Assembly (NCBI GenBank): GCA_033557465.1
Contig: CM066033.1
Span: 12,029,080-12,093,079 of the forward strand
Length of the DNA: 64,000 nucleotides
Origin: Ichthyophis bannanicus
Taxonomy: Eukaryota; Chordata; Amphibia; Gymnophiona; Ichthyophiidae
Direction of reading: 5' to 3'
Each line of letters begins with the position of its first letter. The stretch's first letter is position 1. Both the position numbers and the translations under genes were made by a program. This document shows positions 28,698 to 40,213 of the stretch, piece after piece. The notes below the pieces were generated by a model. The model worked only from the letters and a program-made list of their open reading frames with translations. It had not been told where the DNA came from and made no database searches.

Positions 28698-30072
28698 CAT
28701 TCCTCCTCGTCTTTCTAGATGTCGCCTCAGCATTTGACAATATAAACCATGAAACCCTCATTGCAAGACTCGAATATATTGGCCTGGGCGACCTAGTCCT
28801 GCTGTGGTTTAAATCATACATCTCAGCCCGCAAGCTCACGATCCAAATAGGGAAAAAACCCGCAAACACATTTCCACAAGAATAAGGCATACCACAAAGT
28901 TCCGCCCTCTCTGCCCTCCTTTTCAACCTGCACCTTCAACCTATCACCCACATATTCCAAAAACACAACATCCACTACTACATCAATGTGGATGACATAA
29001 TGTTGTCGCTCCCCATAAATGTAAATAACCCCAACTACAACAACCTGGACGAATGTATTAAGGAAGCTGACTCCTGGCAGAAATTCAACAACCTCAGCCT
29101 AAACTACAAAAAGACGGAAGCGATGCACATCACAAGAAACCAAGACACAACCCTACCCCAAGCCATCACCATCAACATCACCACAATCCCAGTCAGAAAG
29201 GAAGTTAAATACCTCGGTGTTGTCCTAGATACCTCCCTCCACATGGTACCCCACCTGAAACGAACAGCCAGAACAATCCTCTACAAATTAAAATCCATAC
29301 AACAACTAAGACCTCTCCTTGAAGATAACGACGTCAGAGCGGTCATTCAATCCATCATCACTCCACACTTCGACTACTGCAACAGGCTGTTGCAGGGTCC
29401 ACCGGCAAAGAGTCTCCACATACTCCAATGAATGCAAAATATCACAGCCAAGATCACCTGCAAAGCCAGACTAACTGACCATGTCACTCCCCTCCTATAT
29501 GCCCTACACTGGCTCCCAATAGAAAGCCGGATCAGATACAAACTACTTGTAACATCATTCAAACTCATCAACAATGTTGCTCCCTCTTTCCTCTCAATCA
29601 CCCCAACAAACAGAACACGCAGGGAGAATGCCACTCACTCCTTAACAATCCCACCCTCCATCCGAAAAACAAAGCAAACCAGCAGCTCCAGAGCATTCTC
29701 CTATGCTGCACCCAACATCTGGAACACCCTCCCACTGCACATCCGCACAACAAAAGACCTCAAAGATTTCAGAAAGCACCTAAAAACCCACCTCTTTACT
29801 ATACACTACGGTACAGAAAACTCATATCCAAACACACATGCACCACAGGGACAGCTCACCCAACCCAGATAAAGGCCGTATAAAACAAACGTAAGCATGA
29901 AAATTCCTCTATATAGCCAAGTTGTACATAGTTCCTAAAAAATTGTAACTCCAACCCACTGACCCTACCTGCAAATCAGGTTACCTGTAAAAAGTTTATT
30001 TTTGTTCCTTGTAAACCGCCCCTGATCTCTGGACGGGGAGGTATCGAAATGTAACAAATAAAATAAATAAAA
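28698..30072 (+). pseudogene. L2-type LINE, 5'-truncated
   Basis: Begins in the RT palm with VFLDVASAFDNINHETLI (motif A). It continues with GIPQSSALSALLFNLHLQP, YYINVDDIM (motif C), KYLGVVLD, HFDYCNRLLQG, LHWLPIESRIRYKLL, AFSYAAPNIWNTLP and FRKHLKTHLF, all L2-type. The 3' end GTAAACCGCCCCTGATCTC runs into an (AAATA)n tail. Stops lie before GIPQSS and at 29429. The element starts directly at the hAT right target duplication. Confidence 0.9.
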
Positions 30073-30992
30073 ATACAGAGCTTAAAGATTCCAAATTACT
30101 CCTGCCTACCGATAACCAGCCCTCACTTGGTTTGCAGCGTGTCATGCTGTGAGGGCTTGTGTGCATCAGTGATGCTGAGGGCTAAGCTATTGGTAGTTTA
30201 ACTACTGCAGGGTCTCCCAAGATGGACAGGTCTCAGCTGAGGTGCCAGACCAAGACAAACCACCCATCTGTGCCTCAGTAGAATGGGACAGTGTTGGTGG
30301 CGGAGGATCATATTTCTGTGGCAACAGCAATAGCACTAAACTTAAACAGTGCAGAAGAAAGGCCTGACAATCTACTTCCATATCTTGCCACAAAAACCCA
30401 ATGGATAGTGTGGCCGTTGCCCCGTGCGTCTAGGCGGTTGCCTAGTGGGGAGCGCTGGACATCACTCTTCTTTTGTGTAGTTGTGGGTTTGCTTTGTCAG
30501 CAATTCGAGTGGAAGAGGATCACAGGACAATTTGTTAACTTAAATTGCTTTTTATTTCTTTCTTTCTGGAACCAATTTTGGCAAATGACCTTGATAAGGC
30601 AAACAATATTGCAAACTGAAAATACAGGATATTTTCTCCCTTAAACTTCTCAGCAATATTTCTTCAAGTAGTTACTTCACTCTTGATACTCTTTTTAGCT
30701 TCTTCCATTTACAAAGCAGTGTAACACTTTTTAAATGCACAGTTTTCCAAAAACTTCTGTAAGATAGTTTTTGACCTTTAACTCTCAGCTGCTGCAGATT
30801 AGGATATCTCTCCTGTGCTGCCTCCTGGTTTAAAACCGCTAGCCCTGTTAACCTGGCTTCTCCAGAGATACAATTGGCTGCTTTTAAACAATGAGGTTCT
30901 TGTGACTTCTTGTCTGCTTTTCACCTTGGCACACAATAACACCAGCACAGATTATCTTCTTAACCTGTTACCCACAGCTTCTTATAAAAGCA
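30073..30992. other. Intergenic sequence; weak RTE-related SINE trace
   Basis: Around 30340-30410 the segment AAGGCCTGACAATCTACTTC with AAAACCCAATGGATAG resembles RTE/BovB-associated SINE 3' sequence, but no tail follows. The rest is AT-rich DNA without genes. Confidence 0.35.
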
Positions 30993-31862
30993 TTAAACAC
31001 GGCTTATACAAATCCCACATTCCATGGATTCTGCAGAGGATATTGGAGAGTCTGAGTACGGCTCTATTTCCATTTCTTCTGGGGTGCTATAACACTCAGG
31101 GCTTGGGGCACGTTCTGGAACGCTATGCTTCACTTCTTTTAAAAGCTTAAGAAGCTTCCCCCATTTTACCGGGTCAAAAGCTCTTGCCCTTCTTCCTCTT
31201 AGCCACTCCTGTTCAGGACACACACAAGTTGCTTTACTGGCAGAAACCCTCTTTTTAACTGGTTTTCTGTACTGCCTAATCACAGACTCAGGACTTGAGC
31301 TGTTACTTTCAGAATCAGTCATATACTCGTGACGTCTTTCCCAGCTCCACTCATGCCCACAACCTTTGCACTTGCCTTGGGAGTTATGGCTGGTCCCCTT
31401 TGAACCTCCAGGCCCTACAGCCTTATACTGCTGTTTCTTCCCTTGGTTCCTCTGGACTCCTGGCCTCTCCTCCTGGCTTTTAGCATGCAGTTTTCCTGGA
31501 ACACGTCCTGCTTGTTCTGCAACTTTCCTTCCTCTTTCTGTTTCTGTATCTGTTGCCTCTCTTCCTGGAACTGTTGCCTCTCCCTCTGTGTCCTCTCTAC
31601 TTCCTGAGTGACGCAGCTTAAATATCCTGCAGCTTGTTTCCTTCTCTGGCCCCACCCCCTCTCTGCCTGCACGAGCTCTAGAGGCTGGGTGTGGCTTCAA
31701 GCTATCCCTATTGGTGTGTGTTCTAGCTTCTTTCTCTGCCTGGGAGCTATGCTGTAGTGAGCCCTTCCCCCGCTCATGAGAAAAAAACTCTTTTTTTTCC
31801 GTTTTAAAAGGCTCAGCTACCTGTGCATCACCACAATAGTCACAACAAAACAAATTGCACAA
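30993..31862 (-). CDS. Unrecognised 289-codon ORF, charged, with CxxC pairs
   Basis: The frame starts MCNLFCCDYCGDAQVAEPF and contains a long Lys/Arg/Glu/Gln-rich middle (for example ATDTETERGRK, RPGVQRNQGKKQQYK), then CKGCGHEWSWERRHEY, an SSSPESV acidic patch, RKPVKKRVSASKATCVCPEQ, and an acidic C-terminus (EEMEIEPYSDSPISSAESM). The CxxC pairs at the start and middle could bind metal. It has no membrane segment or known domain that I recognise. Composition and isolation among transposons suggest the first ORF or gag-like protein of an element, or an exon of an unknown gene. It lies between L2 and RTE copies. There are no internal stops, unlike nearly all its neighbours. Confidence 0.45.
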   Translation of the reverse strand: MCNLFCCDYCGDAQVAEPFKTEKKEFFSHERGKGSLQHSSQAEKEARTHTNRDSLKPHPASRARAGREGVGPEKETSCRIFKLRHSGSREDTEGEATVPGREATDTETERGRKVAEQAGRVPGKLHAKSQEERPGVQRNQGKKQQYKAVGPGGSKGTSHNSQGKCKGCGHEWSWERRHEYMTDSESNSSSPESVIRQYRKPVKKRVSASKATCVCPEQEWLRGRRARAFDPVKWGKLLKLLKEVKHSVPERAPSPECYSTPEEMEIEPYSDSPISSAESMECGICISRV

Positions 31863-31869
31863 ATTCCAT

Positions 31870-34508
31870 AGTGCTGGAAGATGAGACTCCCCAGGTCGGA
31901 AGGCACTAAACTAGCTATTGGGGAGGAGCTGAAGACTTTTCAGATTAAAGCCAGCATTTATTATGTGGTTGGATCAAAATCCTCGGGACGACTGACTGCT
32001 GATGTAGCTGTGCATGAAATGAGAGTCAGAAGCTGCAAAGATGTCTAACATATTGGGACATGGAACATATGAAGCATGAACCAAGGGAAGTTGGAGGTGG
32101 TCTAAAATAAAATGGAACATGTTCAACTTGATCTGTTGGGTGTCAGCGAACTAAAATAGGCTGGCACTGGGCATTTTGCATCAAATGGTCTACTGTGCTG
32201 GAAATGAAAGACAAAGAAGAAGTGGTGTTGAATTTATAATTAAGAAGAAACTTGCAAGAACTGTAATGAAAAACAGTGCAGTCAGTGATTGCTTAATTTC
32301 TTTGTGTCTATGAGGAATGCCTTTCAACACAACTATAATTCAAGTATATGCCCCAACAACAGCCGCAGAAGAGAATGAAATTGATGAGTTCTATAAACAA
32401 GTACAAGCTGAAATTGACAGAACATGCAAACAGGATATCCTGATAGTCATGCAAAAGTTGGCAACAAAGAAGAAGGCAAAATGGTTGGAAACTATGGACT
32501 TGGCAACAGAAATGAAGCTGGAGAAAGACTGATAGAATTCTGCAAGACCAACGATCTATTCATCTCAAACACCTTCTTCTAGCAACACAAGCGGCGACTG
32601 TACACATGGACTTCACCCAATGGATGGTACAAAAATCAAATTGACTACATCTGTGGAAATCAATGATGGAAATACTCTATACCAATCAACAAAGACAAAA
32701 CCTGGAGCTGACTATGGTACAGATCACCATCTACTAGTATACAAACCCAAGCTAAAGTTGAAAAAGGTCAAGCCACTTATGAAAGTAGCAAAATATGACC
32801 TTGAGAATATACCACTGGAATTTAAAGACTACAAAATTGATTTGCTGCTTTAGATACAAATGACAGAGCTCCAGAAGACTTATGGGAAGACAGCAATAAG
32901 GCTGTGTTTGGAAGAAAGTGAGAAGTCTCTATAAAAGGCGAAAAAGCAAAAACGGTCAAAATGGATGACTGATGAAACTCTGAAAATTGCCCAGAAATGA
33001 AGAGAAACTAAAGTCAAAGGAGAAAGAAAGGCAGTCACAGAATTCAGAGATCTTCAACGTGCAGAAAGACAAGACAAGGAGAAGTACTACAATGACACAT
33101 GACAGGAAATAGAAGCAGAAACTATTAGAGGAAGAACAAGATTGGCTTTCCCATAGAAGTATTACAGCAATCTGATACAGCTGTTACCATACTTACAAGG
33201 AAATTTGGAAGAAATATCATGGCCAACTGACTGGAAAAGATCTATGTTTATACCAACACTAAAGAAAGGTGATTCAACTGACTGTAGAAATTATCGCACA
33301 ATCGCTCTGATCCCACATGCCATCCAGATTCTACTAAGATTATTCAACAGAGACTACACCATTCCTGGAACGAGAACTACCTGAAGTGCAAGTAGGTTTC
33401 AGGAAAGGGCGAGGATTGAGAGACATCATCATGGATATAAGATGGGTCCTTGAAAAGACTAAAGAATACCAAAAGGATATCTATGTGTACTTTACAGCAA
33501 GGCTTTTGACTGTGTAAACCATGAGAAACTCTGGGCCACATTAAGAAGCATGGGTGTACCAGAAAACCTGATTGTTCTCGTGCACAACCTTTACATTGAT
33601 CAAGAAGCAACAGTTCAAACGGAACAAGGAGAAACAGAATGATTTAAAATCAGCAAAAGTGTAAGGGGGCATACTTTCCCCCACCTGTTTAATTTATTTG
33701 CAGATCAAATCATCAGAGAAGCAGGATTGTATGAAAACAAGAGAGGTGTTTAAGATTGATGGAAGACTCATCAACAACCTTCACTATGCTGATGATACGA
33801 CATTACTGGCTGAAAATGAAGACGATCTGAAACATTTGCTTCTCAAGATCAAGGAATAGTCTTAAAATGGGCCTACACCTTAATGTAAAGAAGACAAAAA
33901 TCATGAAATAATGAACAACTGTATCCTACTTGGATCAACTATCAATAAAGAAGCAACCAGCAGTCAAGAAATCTGACGACGCATGGCTCTTGGTAGAATG
34001 GCTATGAAGGACTTAGACAAAATTCTCAAGAGCAGAGATGTCTCGCTCCATACAAAAATTCAACTTGTTCAAGCCATGGCATTTTTAATAATGTCATATG
34101 GATTCGAAAATTGGACAGTGGAAAAGACAAGACAGGAAGAAAATTGGTGCCTTTGAATTATGGTGCTGGTCACAAATACTGTGTATACCATGGATTGCCT
34201 GAAGAACAAATCAGTCAATACTAGAGATCAAACCTAAGCTTTCTTTAGAAGCTCAGATGACAAGACTTTGACTTTCATACTTTGGACATGTCATGCGAAG
34301 AGAGAGATCATTAGAGAAAGAGAAAGACATCATGCTTGGCATAGTAGAAGGTCAACGCAAAAAAGGAAGGCCAGCAATGAGATGGATCAATAGAATAACA
34401 GCAGCTATGGGTGCCATTCTGTCAACAGTGAGCCGCCTGACTGAAGACCAAACACAGTTTAGAACAACTATCCTGAGGGTCGCCATGAGTCGACACTTAA
34501 CAATAACA
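31870..34508 (+). mobile_element. RTE/BovB-like LINE, degraded
   Basis: Starts about ATAGTGCTGGAAGATGAGAC. Endonuclease pieces: LISLCL*GMPFNTTIIQVYA, then APTTAAEENEIDEFYKQVQ (32317 on), HKRRLYTWTSPNG and GADYGTDHHLLVYKPKLKLK (32700s). RT pieces: GFRKGRGLRDIIMDIRWVLE, KTKEYQKDIYV, NNLHYADDTTLLAENEDDL (YADD at 33785-33796 intact), LKSRDVSLHTKIQLVQAMAF. The C-terminal part has YFGHVMRRE and GRPAMRWINRI. It ends in an ACAATAACAACAAC tail typical of RTE. It is broken by many stops and indels. Confidence 0.85.
32317..32532 (+). pseudogene. RTE endonuclease fragment
   Basis: MPFNTTIIQVYAPTTAAEE and NEIDEFYKQVQAEIDR match the apurinic endonuclease core of RTE/BovB elements (FNITVIQVYAPT). The following IVMQKLATKKKAKWLETM has lost the GDWNAKVG motif through an indel; in the plus sequence that region reads GNKEEGKMVGNYGLGNRNEA in another frame. 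It is inactive. Confidence 0.75.
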
Positions 34509-34539
34509 ACAACCGATAACCAGATTAATATGAATAAAA

Positions 34540-34621
34540 TATGACATCTAAAATGCTTGTATGTAAATGCTAGAAGTCTTAAAAAAAAAAAAGATGGGAG
34601 AGTTAGAATATATAACACGAA
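34540..34621 (+). pseudogene. CR1 5' coding fragment
   Basis: The short reading KCLYVNARSLKKKKDGRVRI resembles the start of CR1 endonucleases (LKCLYxNARSLxNK). It ends exactly where the DIRS-3 terminus begins, suggesting DIRS-3 inserted into or next to it. Confidence 0.45.
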
Positions 34622-34800
34622 AGGAGTAATTAGAACTTACCTGCTAATTAGCATTCCTGAAGGAACTCCAGTCCAGTCCCTTTCCTCTGGGTTGTGCTCC
34701 CCTTTCAGCAGCTTGGAGACCGAGTATGTCATCCTTTTGATGACACTGGAGTATATATACCATTGGCACTTCCCACCACCTCCAGTATCCTATTGACAAA
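34622..34800 (-). repeat. DIRS-3 right terminal repeat with outward splice donor
   Basis: On the plus strand AATTAGAACTTACCTGCTAA, then AACTCCAGTCCAGTCCCTTT and GCAGCTTGGAGACCG. Its outer edge is complementary to the first half of the ICR at 35148. On the minus strand CAG|GTAAGT (34635-34643) points out of the element, a perfect 5' splice consensus. Confidence 0.8.
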
Positions 34801-35147
34801 GCAAACGTAACGGGGAGACAATGAAACAGAGTAAAACTAAAAACTCCACTAACTATAACTAACCGGAAAAATTGTAAACCATTCTTAACCTTTCTCCTAT
34901 CACTATTCATACTACCTCCCCCTTAACCCCAGGAGGATTTCCCCACCTCCCTGAAGAAGAGGAGGAGGCTTACCTGAATCATAATTTGCCCCCCAAAGGT
35001 CTCCGGACAGGGGGCACCCGCTGGTCCATTCTGCCGCTCTGAGTCCACCCTCTTAGCGATGAGTCTTCTGAAAGGGAATAACACTATCGCATATAACCTC
35101 TTCGGGCCGAAGACGCCACTTCGCAGAAACCTGGGTGGGATCAGGAA

Positions 35148-35250
35148 ATGGACTGGACTGGAGTTCCACCAGGAACGCTAAATTAGCAGGTAAGCTCTAA
35201 TTACTCCTTCCTAAGCGTCCCTCTATTCTGGTCCCTTTTCTCTGGGATGT
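35148..35250 (-). repeat. DIRS-3 internal complementary region
   Basis: GGAAATGGACTGGACTGGAG to AGCTCTAATTA complements the right outer end (34626-34685). The joined second half CTTCCTAAGCGTCCCTCTAT to TTTTCTCTGGG should complement the left outer end and matches the family B terminus at 63936-63975. Confidence 0.85.
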
Positions 35251-35261
35251 AACAGAGCATT

Positions 35262-36224
35262 TCAAAAATGGGAGGGACCCGCGATACCGGACCGAAGAGC
35301 TGCTCCCCTAACCTCAGCATCTCCGGCTGCCTGACCATTTAAGCGAAAGTACTTGGTGAATGTATGCAGGTAGGCCCACGTAGCCACCCTACAGATGTCT
35401 AGCGGCGGAACCAGACTGAATTCCGCCCACGAAGCCACCTGCGCCCTCGTAGAATGAGCCCTGAAAACTCCCAGCATGGGTCTTCTTTTCAGAATGTACA
35501 CCGTAGCAATGGCTTCCTTAATCCATCTGGATATTGAAGCCTTGGCTGCCGCCTCCTCTTTCTGTGGTCCCCCAAACAAGACAAACAAACAAACTGATCT
35601 ACGAAACGCTACCATCCTGTCAATATAGTGCTTCAGGACCCTGCATACATCCAGTCGGTGCAAACGAGCATCCATTGTCCTGCGCTACTCCTTTGAGTAG
35701 GCCGGAAGAGAAACCGGTTGATTCAAATGAAAGGGGGAGACTACTTTGGGCAAAAAGGAAGGTACCGTCCGCAGGACCACCTTTTCCTTGAAAAAGCTCA
35801 TGCATGGAGGCCGACATGAAAGTGCCAGGAGTTCCGAAATACGTCTAGCTGAACAGATCGCGACCAAGTACACTGTTTTGAGGGTCAAGTCCTTCAGGGA
35901 GGCTCACCCTATCAGCTCAAAGGGATTCCCAGCTAGTGCGTTAAGCACGAGATTGAAGTCACAAGGAGGAAGTGAGGATCTTTGCTGAGGCCGTAAACCT
36001 CTCACCACTTTAAGGACCTGCCCGACGTCTGGGTGTACCCCTAGTGACTTACCTTGAACCTTACCCCGGTAACAGGCAATAGCTGCTAGCTGCACTCTTA
36101 AGGAACTGGCAGCCAGGCCTTTCTGAAACCCGGCCTGTAAGTCCAAGACGTCCGGCACAGAGACCGCCATAGGCCTCTTTTCCCGGACCACACACCAGCC
36201 CTCAAAGATGCACCAGACTCTCAC
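35262..36224 (-). pseudogene. DIRS-3 tyrosine recombinase
   Basis: Pieces in order on the minus strand: SLRVQLAAIACYRGKVQG (N-terminal helix region, 36.1 kb), YLVAICSARRISELLALS (first catalytic Arg, 35.85 kb), VLRTVPSFLPKVVSPFHLNQ, then RAHSTRAQVASWAEF (HxxR intact), DICRVATWAYLHTFTKYFRL (nucleophile Tyr). Unlike DIRS-4, the Arg, His, Arg and Tyr can all be seen, but frame changes separate them: the frames starting at 36224, 35888 and 35675 differ. The CR1 insert at 36225 removed or displaced the N-terminus. Confidence 0.85.
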
Positions 36225-36598
36225 ATAAGAGACGGCTAAGGGGAGATATGATAGAAGTCTACAAATTAATGAACAGAGTGGAATGCGTAAACGTAGATTG
36301 ATTGTTTACATTATCAGAATATAGAAAGACTAGGGGACATGCAATGAAGCTACAGGGTAAACTATTTAAGAGAAATAAAAGAAAATAATAAGTTCCTGGA
36401 GGAAATGTCTATAAACCATTATTAAAAGGGGGACGCAGGATATCAATGCTTAACCAGAATACAAGCATTGTGGAACCTGTGTCTTTTGGGGAAGCTGCTA
36501 GGTAAGTATGACCTAGATTGGCCACTGTTGGAAAGATGATGCTAGGCTTGATGGACTTTGGTCTGACCCAGTATGGCATATCGTATGTTCTTATGAGA
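36225..36598 (+). mobile_element. CR1 3' fragment inserted in DIRS-3
   Basis: Plus-strand CR1 C-terminal and 3' sequence: GGGAGATATGATAGAAGTCT near the start, GACTAGGGGACATGCAATGA, and the tail GATGGACTTTGGTCTGACCC with GTATGTTCTTATG. A short AGAGAC occurs on both sides (about 36225 and 36597), a possible target duplication. Confidence 0.8.
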
Positions 36599-36789
36599 GA
36601 CAGGTCGAACGCTTCTGCACATTTAGTAAGGTCGTGATCATAATCCTGGAGTACCCATGTTTTTGCAGCTTTGCCCTTTCAAAGAGCCAAGCCATAAGCG
36701 AGAATCGACCCACCTGCGGCATCTGGACTGGACCCTGAATTAGGAGGTTGTCTCTCACCGGATGTCACCAGGGGCAATCAGCCAGTAGC

Positions 36790-37546
36790 CTCACGAGGTC
36801 GGCATATCACGGCCTCCGTGACCAATCCAGGGCTATCAGAACTACCAGTCTCTGATGGGATTCTACGCTCTGGAGGACCCATAGAGGAAACACATACAAA
36901 AGCCCTTCCGAGGGCCATCTCTGAACGAGAGCACCTAGGCCCTCCGACATCCTTTCCTTGCTTCTGCTAAAGAAGCGGCTTGCTTTGGCCGACCCCCATC
37001 TTGCCATGAGGTCCATGATGGGTGGACCTCACCGGTGTACCACCTGGTGAAACACTTTCTGACAGAGTTCCCATTCTCCATGAGGCACCTTGACCCAGCT
37101 GAGGTAGTCCACCGTGACATTCTCTACCCCGGCTACATGCACCGCCGACAAAGCCTGGAGATTGACCTCGGCCCAATCAAGCAGCCGCTGTGCCGCCTCC
37201 TCCAGGGGAGGACTGCTCGTGCCGAATGATATAGGCCACTGTAGTGACATTGTCCGAGAACACCTGGACTGCCTTCTGTCGGACCCAGCGCTCGAACGCT
37301 CTGAGCGCCAGTGCTACTGCTCGCATTTCTATCCTGTTTATTGACCACCAAGCCTCCGGGGCATTCCAGCACCCCTGGGCAAAGTGCCCCTCGCAGTGAG
37401 CCCCCCCAGCTGACCAGACTGGCATCTGTCATCAACTGAATCCACCACAGGGACTCAAGGGGCATCCCCTGCTCCAGCTTCCCTGGCTGGAGCAACCAGT
37501 CCAGGGCTCTCCTGGTCACCGGAGGACATGGTAGCACCATGGACAA
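36790..37546 (-). pseudogene. DIRS-3 RNase H and methyltransferase-like region
   Basis: RNase H: DASLVSWGGSL (first Asp), NRIEMRAVALALRAFERWV (Glu), QVFSDNVTTVAYI (Asp), VHVAGVENVTVDYLSW (last Asp). Downstream on the minus strand KASRFFSRSKERMSEGLGAL, WPSEGLLYVFPLW and RLVVLIALDWSRRP match the methyltransferase-like DIRS domain. The frame changes around 37425 and 37250. The TAA-type breaks make it non-functional. Confidence 0.8.
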
Positions 37547-37582
37547 AGGCTGATGCTGATGAGACCAGTGACGGAGAAGGGA

Positions 37583-38531
37583 TCACTGGAGCAGTCTCAT
37601 GTGGGCCCTCGTCCAGGGTATGAGCTTGATCGTCGCCATCATGGTCCCCAGAACTTGGAGATAATGCCAAGCGGTGGGCACCCTCATGGCCAGAAGCTGA
37701 CCCACCAGACGCCAAAGCTCCCTCGTCCTCTTAACTGACAAGAACACCTTGCCTAAGCTGGTGTCAAACCTTGCCCTGAGATACTTGATCTGGGAGGTAA
37801 CCAATCTGCTCTTGGACAAGTTGATTACCCACCCCCGGCTCCTCAAGAGATTGACTACCTTGGTTGTTGCCTCTACACTCTCCTCCTTGGACTTGGTGTG
37901 GATTAACCAGTCGTTGAGGTACGGGTGGACCAGGATCCCTTCTTTGCGAAGAGCCGCTGCCACTATGACCATCACCTTGGTAAAGGTACGAGGCATCGTC
38001 ACCAGTCCTAACAGTAATGCCTGAAACTGAAAGTGTCCCATAAGTACCGCAAACAGCAGGAACTGTAGGATGGGAATATGGAGATACGCCTCCGTGAGGT
38101 CGAGAGACGTTAGAAACTCTCCCTGCCATACTGCCACTATTACCAACCTCAGGGTTTCCATTGCAAAAGTGAGGAACCCTGAGACAATGATTGACTCATT
38201 TGAGGTTGAGAATCGAACAGAAGGAACCCTCCTTTTTGGGAACCACAAAAGAAATGTAGTACCGACCGCAGCCACACTGGCTTTTGGGAACTGGCACGAC
38301 CGCTCCCAGGAGCAGAAGCTGCACCAAGGTTTCCTTTACTGCCGAGGCCTTGGACAGGGCTGTGCAAGGCGACTGCACAAACGATGGGGGATTGGTCTTG
38401 CCAGTTCGAGGGCATACTCCTCTCAAACCACCTCCAGAACCCATTGATTGGAAGTGACCCAATCCAAGCAGAGAAAAATCTGCCACAGGCGCCCCCCCTC
38501 CACCAGCCGGCCTGGGTCCCCTTCGGTTCAT
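37583..38531 (-). pseudogene. DIRS-3 reverse transcriptase with altered active site
   Basis: The fingers region (QLLLLGAVVPVPKSQCG, YYISFVVPKKEGSFCSILNL) is in the frame starting at 38531. From 38275 the frame runs SLDLTEAYLHIPI (motif A), QALLLGLVTMPRTFTKVM (motif B), HPYLNDWLIHTKSKEES (motif C), then KYLRARFDTSLGKVFLS. Motif C reads YLND instead of YLDD (AAC at 37913-37915), removing a metal-binding Asp. One frameshift lies near 38220. Confidence 0.85.
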
Positions 38532-38549
38532 TGTGGCTTCCTAGGACCC

Positions 38550-39835
38550 GAGGTGGAGGAAGAGACCCCAAATCCCCTTCCTGCCCCCTGAAACCACTGG
38601 AAATTTTGTCCTTTCGCGGGAAAGCATCCCCTCTGAAAGGGTGTTGCGCGAACTGACCGAAACTTATGAAAGTCACACGTCCGAGACAGTGCAGGCTTCG
38701 GCGATGTGACTGTTTTGGTCTATCCTCTGGGAGCCTGCCTCCCTTAGATTCTCCCAGCTCCTTAACCAATTTTGTCCAGGTCCTTCCCAAACAAAAGCTT
38801 TCCCTTAAAGGTGAGCTTGCTGAATCGAGCCTTAAAGGAACCATCTGCTGCCCAGTTGCGGAGCCACAGATAGCGACAGGCGGCCACCACCGAAGCCATA
38901 TTCTTCACCAGACTCCTGATAAGCAGGGAGATCATTCGGCAGCTGGAGCTGCTGAGACCATCGAAGGCAAGCCCTGGCCACCCAAGCCCTGCACACGAAT
39001 GCCTGGAGAGCCAGGGCATTGATGTCAAAGGCTTGTTTAATAACGTGTTTAGCTTCCTGTCATGGGCATCCTTAAGGGCTGCACTGCCTCAACAGGGATG
39101 GTTGTCTTCTTGGTAACTGCCGACATGGCCGCGTCCACCCTAGGGACCGAAGTAAATCTCTTTCGTGTTCCGGCAAGGGGTATAATCGCGACATGGACCG
39201 CACTCCCCTTAAGCCAGACTTCGGCTGGTCCCACTCCTCCTGGATCATCTGACGAACCACTCGGTGAACTGGGAAGACTTTTTGTGACTTCCTAACTGCC
39301 TGAATAAATGGATACTCCAATGCCTCCTCCTCTGCTGGGATACCTGCGGAGATATTGAGGGTCTTCAAGGACTCACTGATTAACGCTGGCAACTATTCTC
39401 GGCGGAACACCCGAACAATCCTGGCCTGTTTCTCCTCCGGAATCTCGCCCTCTTTGAGCTGCTCCTCGTCCTCCCCCCTTTCCCGGTCCGAGGACTCTTC
39501 CTCATGAGCCTCCAAACAAGGGGAGTGTAAAGCCACCTCACTCACCAGCCTAGTCCATTTCAGAGGCACCTCTGCGTCTTCCGGCTCCTTGTGGTCAGCT
39601 CCCCTTTTTGCCGCACCCTCCTGTGCTGGCTCATAATCTAGTACGCTCTGTTGCTTCAGACAAAACCCTCTGTGCAGCAATAAAACAAACTCTGGGGAAA
39701 AAAACCACCCCAGTGTCTCTCTCTCCCCCTTCCACTCCCTTCGAAGTGGAGGGCCTGGGCTGTGGCAGAGGGAGAGCAGGATGATCTGACAGAGAAGGTG
39801 GCGGTGACCCAGACTCAGCCATTGTGACCCCAGGT
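38550..39835 (-). pseudogene. DIRS-3 gag-like region, fragmented
   Basis: Frames on the minus strand carry EEEQLKEGEIP-type acidic helices (39.4 kb), then ALISESLKTLNISAGIPAEE, FIQAVRKSQKVFPVHRVVRQ (39.3 kb), and KNMASVVAACRYLWLRNWAA with FSKLTFKGKLLFGKDLDK (38.8 kb). The last resembles the KLVDVPCRGENLFGKP-type block of DIRS-2 gag. An N-terminal MAESGSPPPSL start lies at 39822. At least three frame changes are present. Confidence 0.6.
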
Positions 39836-40213
39836 TCCCGACAACTCCTGGAAGAGGGCTAAAGGGGGTTCCTAGTCTATACTTGCTTGGATACCCTGTT
39901 CCAAGGACGCCGCTTCGATTACGCAGCCTCTGCACACTGCTGTCTCTGACATTGCTCCCCACTGGACGCCGGACACCAAACACTGCGGCCTCATTGGCAT
40001 GGTGTCTGGACTGCTCTGAGCCAACAGAATGCCAATGCACAGTCCTCAGGGAGTCTGCTGCCAAACCTTGTTTCTGGACAAACCTTTTTTTTTTTTTTTT
40101 TTACCTCTAACACAATCGAGAAACAATGGATCACCGGACCAACAAGGACTATTAGCATCCCACTCCCCCAATTAATGGGATTCCGTGCCAACCAGCCCCG
40201 AAAGCACCCTGAG

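Larger units (their letters stand above)
34622..40213 (-). mobile_element. DIRS retrotransposon, family B, near complete (DIRS-3)
   Basis: On the minus strand the order is gag (39.8-38.6 kb), RT (38.5-37.6), RNase H and methyltransferase-like (37.5-36.8), tyrosine recombinase (36.2-35.26), ICR (35.15-35.25) and right terminal repeat (34.62-34.80). The left (5') terminal repeat predicted from the ICR is not visible before the 40214 gap. A CR1 3' fragment split it at 36225-36598. Coding frames are mostly shifted but the domains are recognisable. Confidence 0.85.

Noticed and set aside
30993..31862. Retroviral gag or nucleocapsid identity for the unknown frame
   Set aside because: No CCHC knuckle (CX2CX4HX4C), protease or RT follows, so the Cys pairs alone do not support this.
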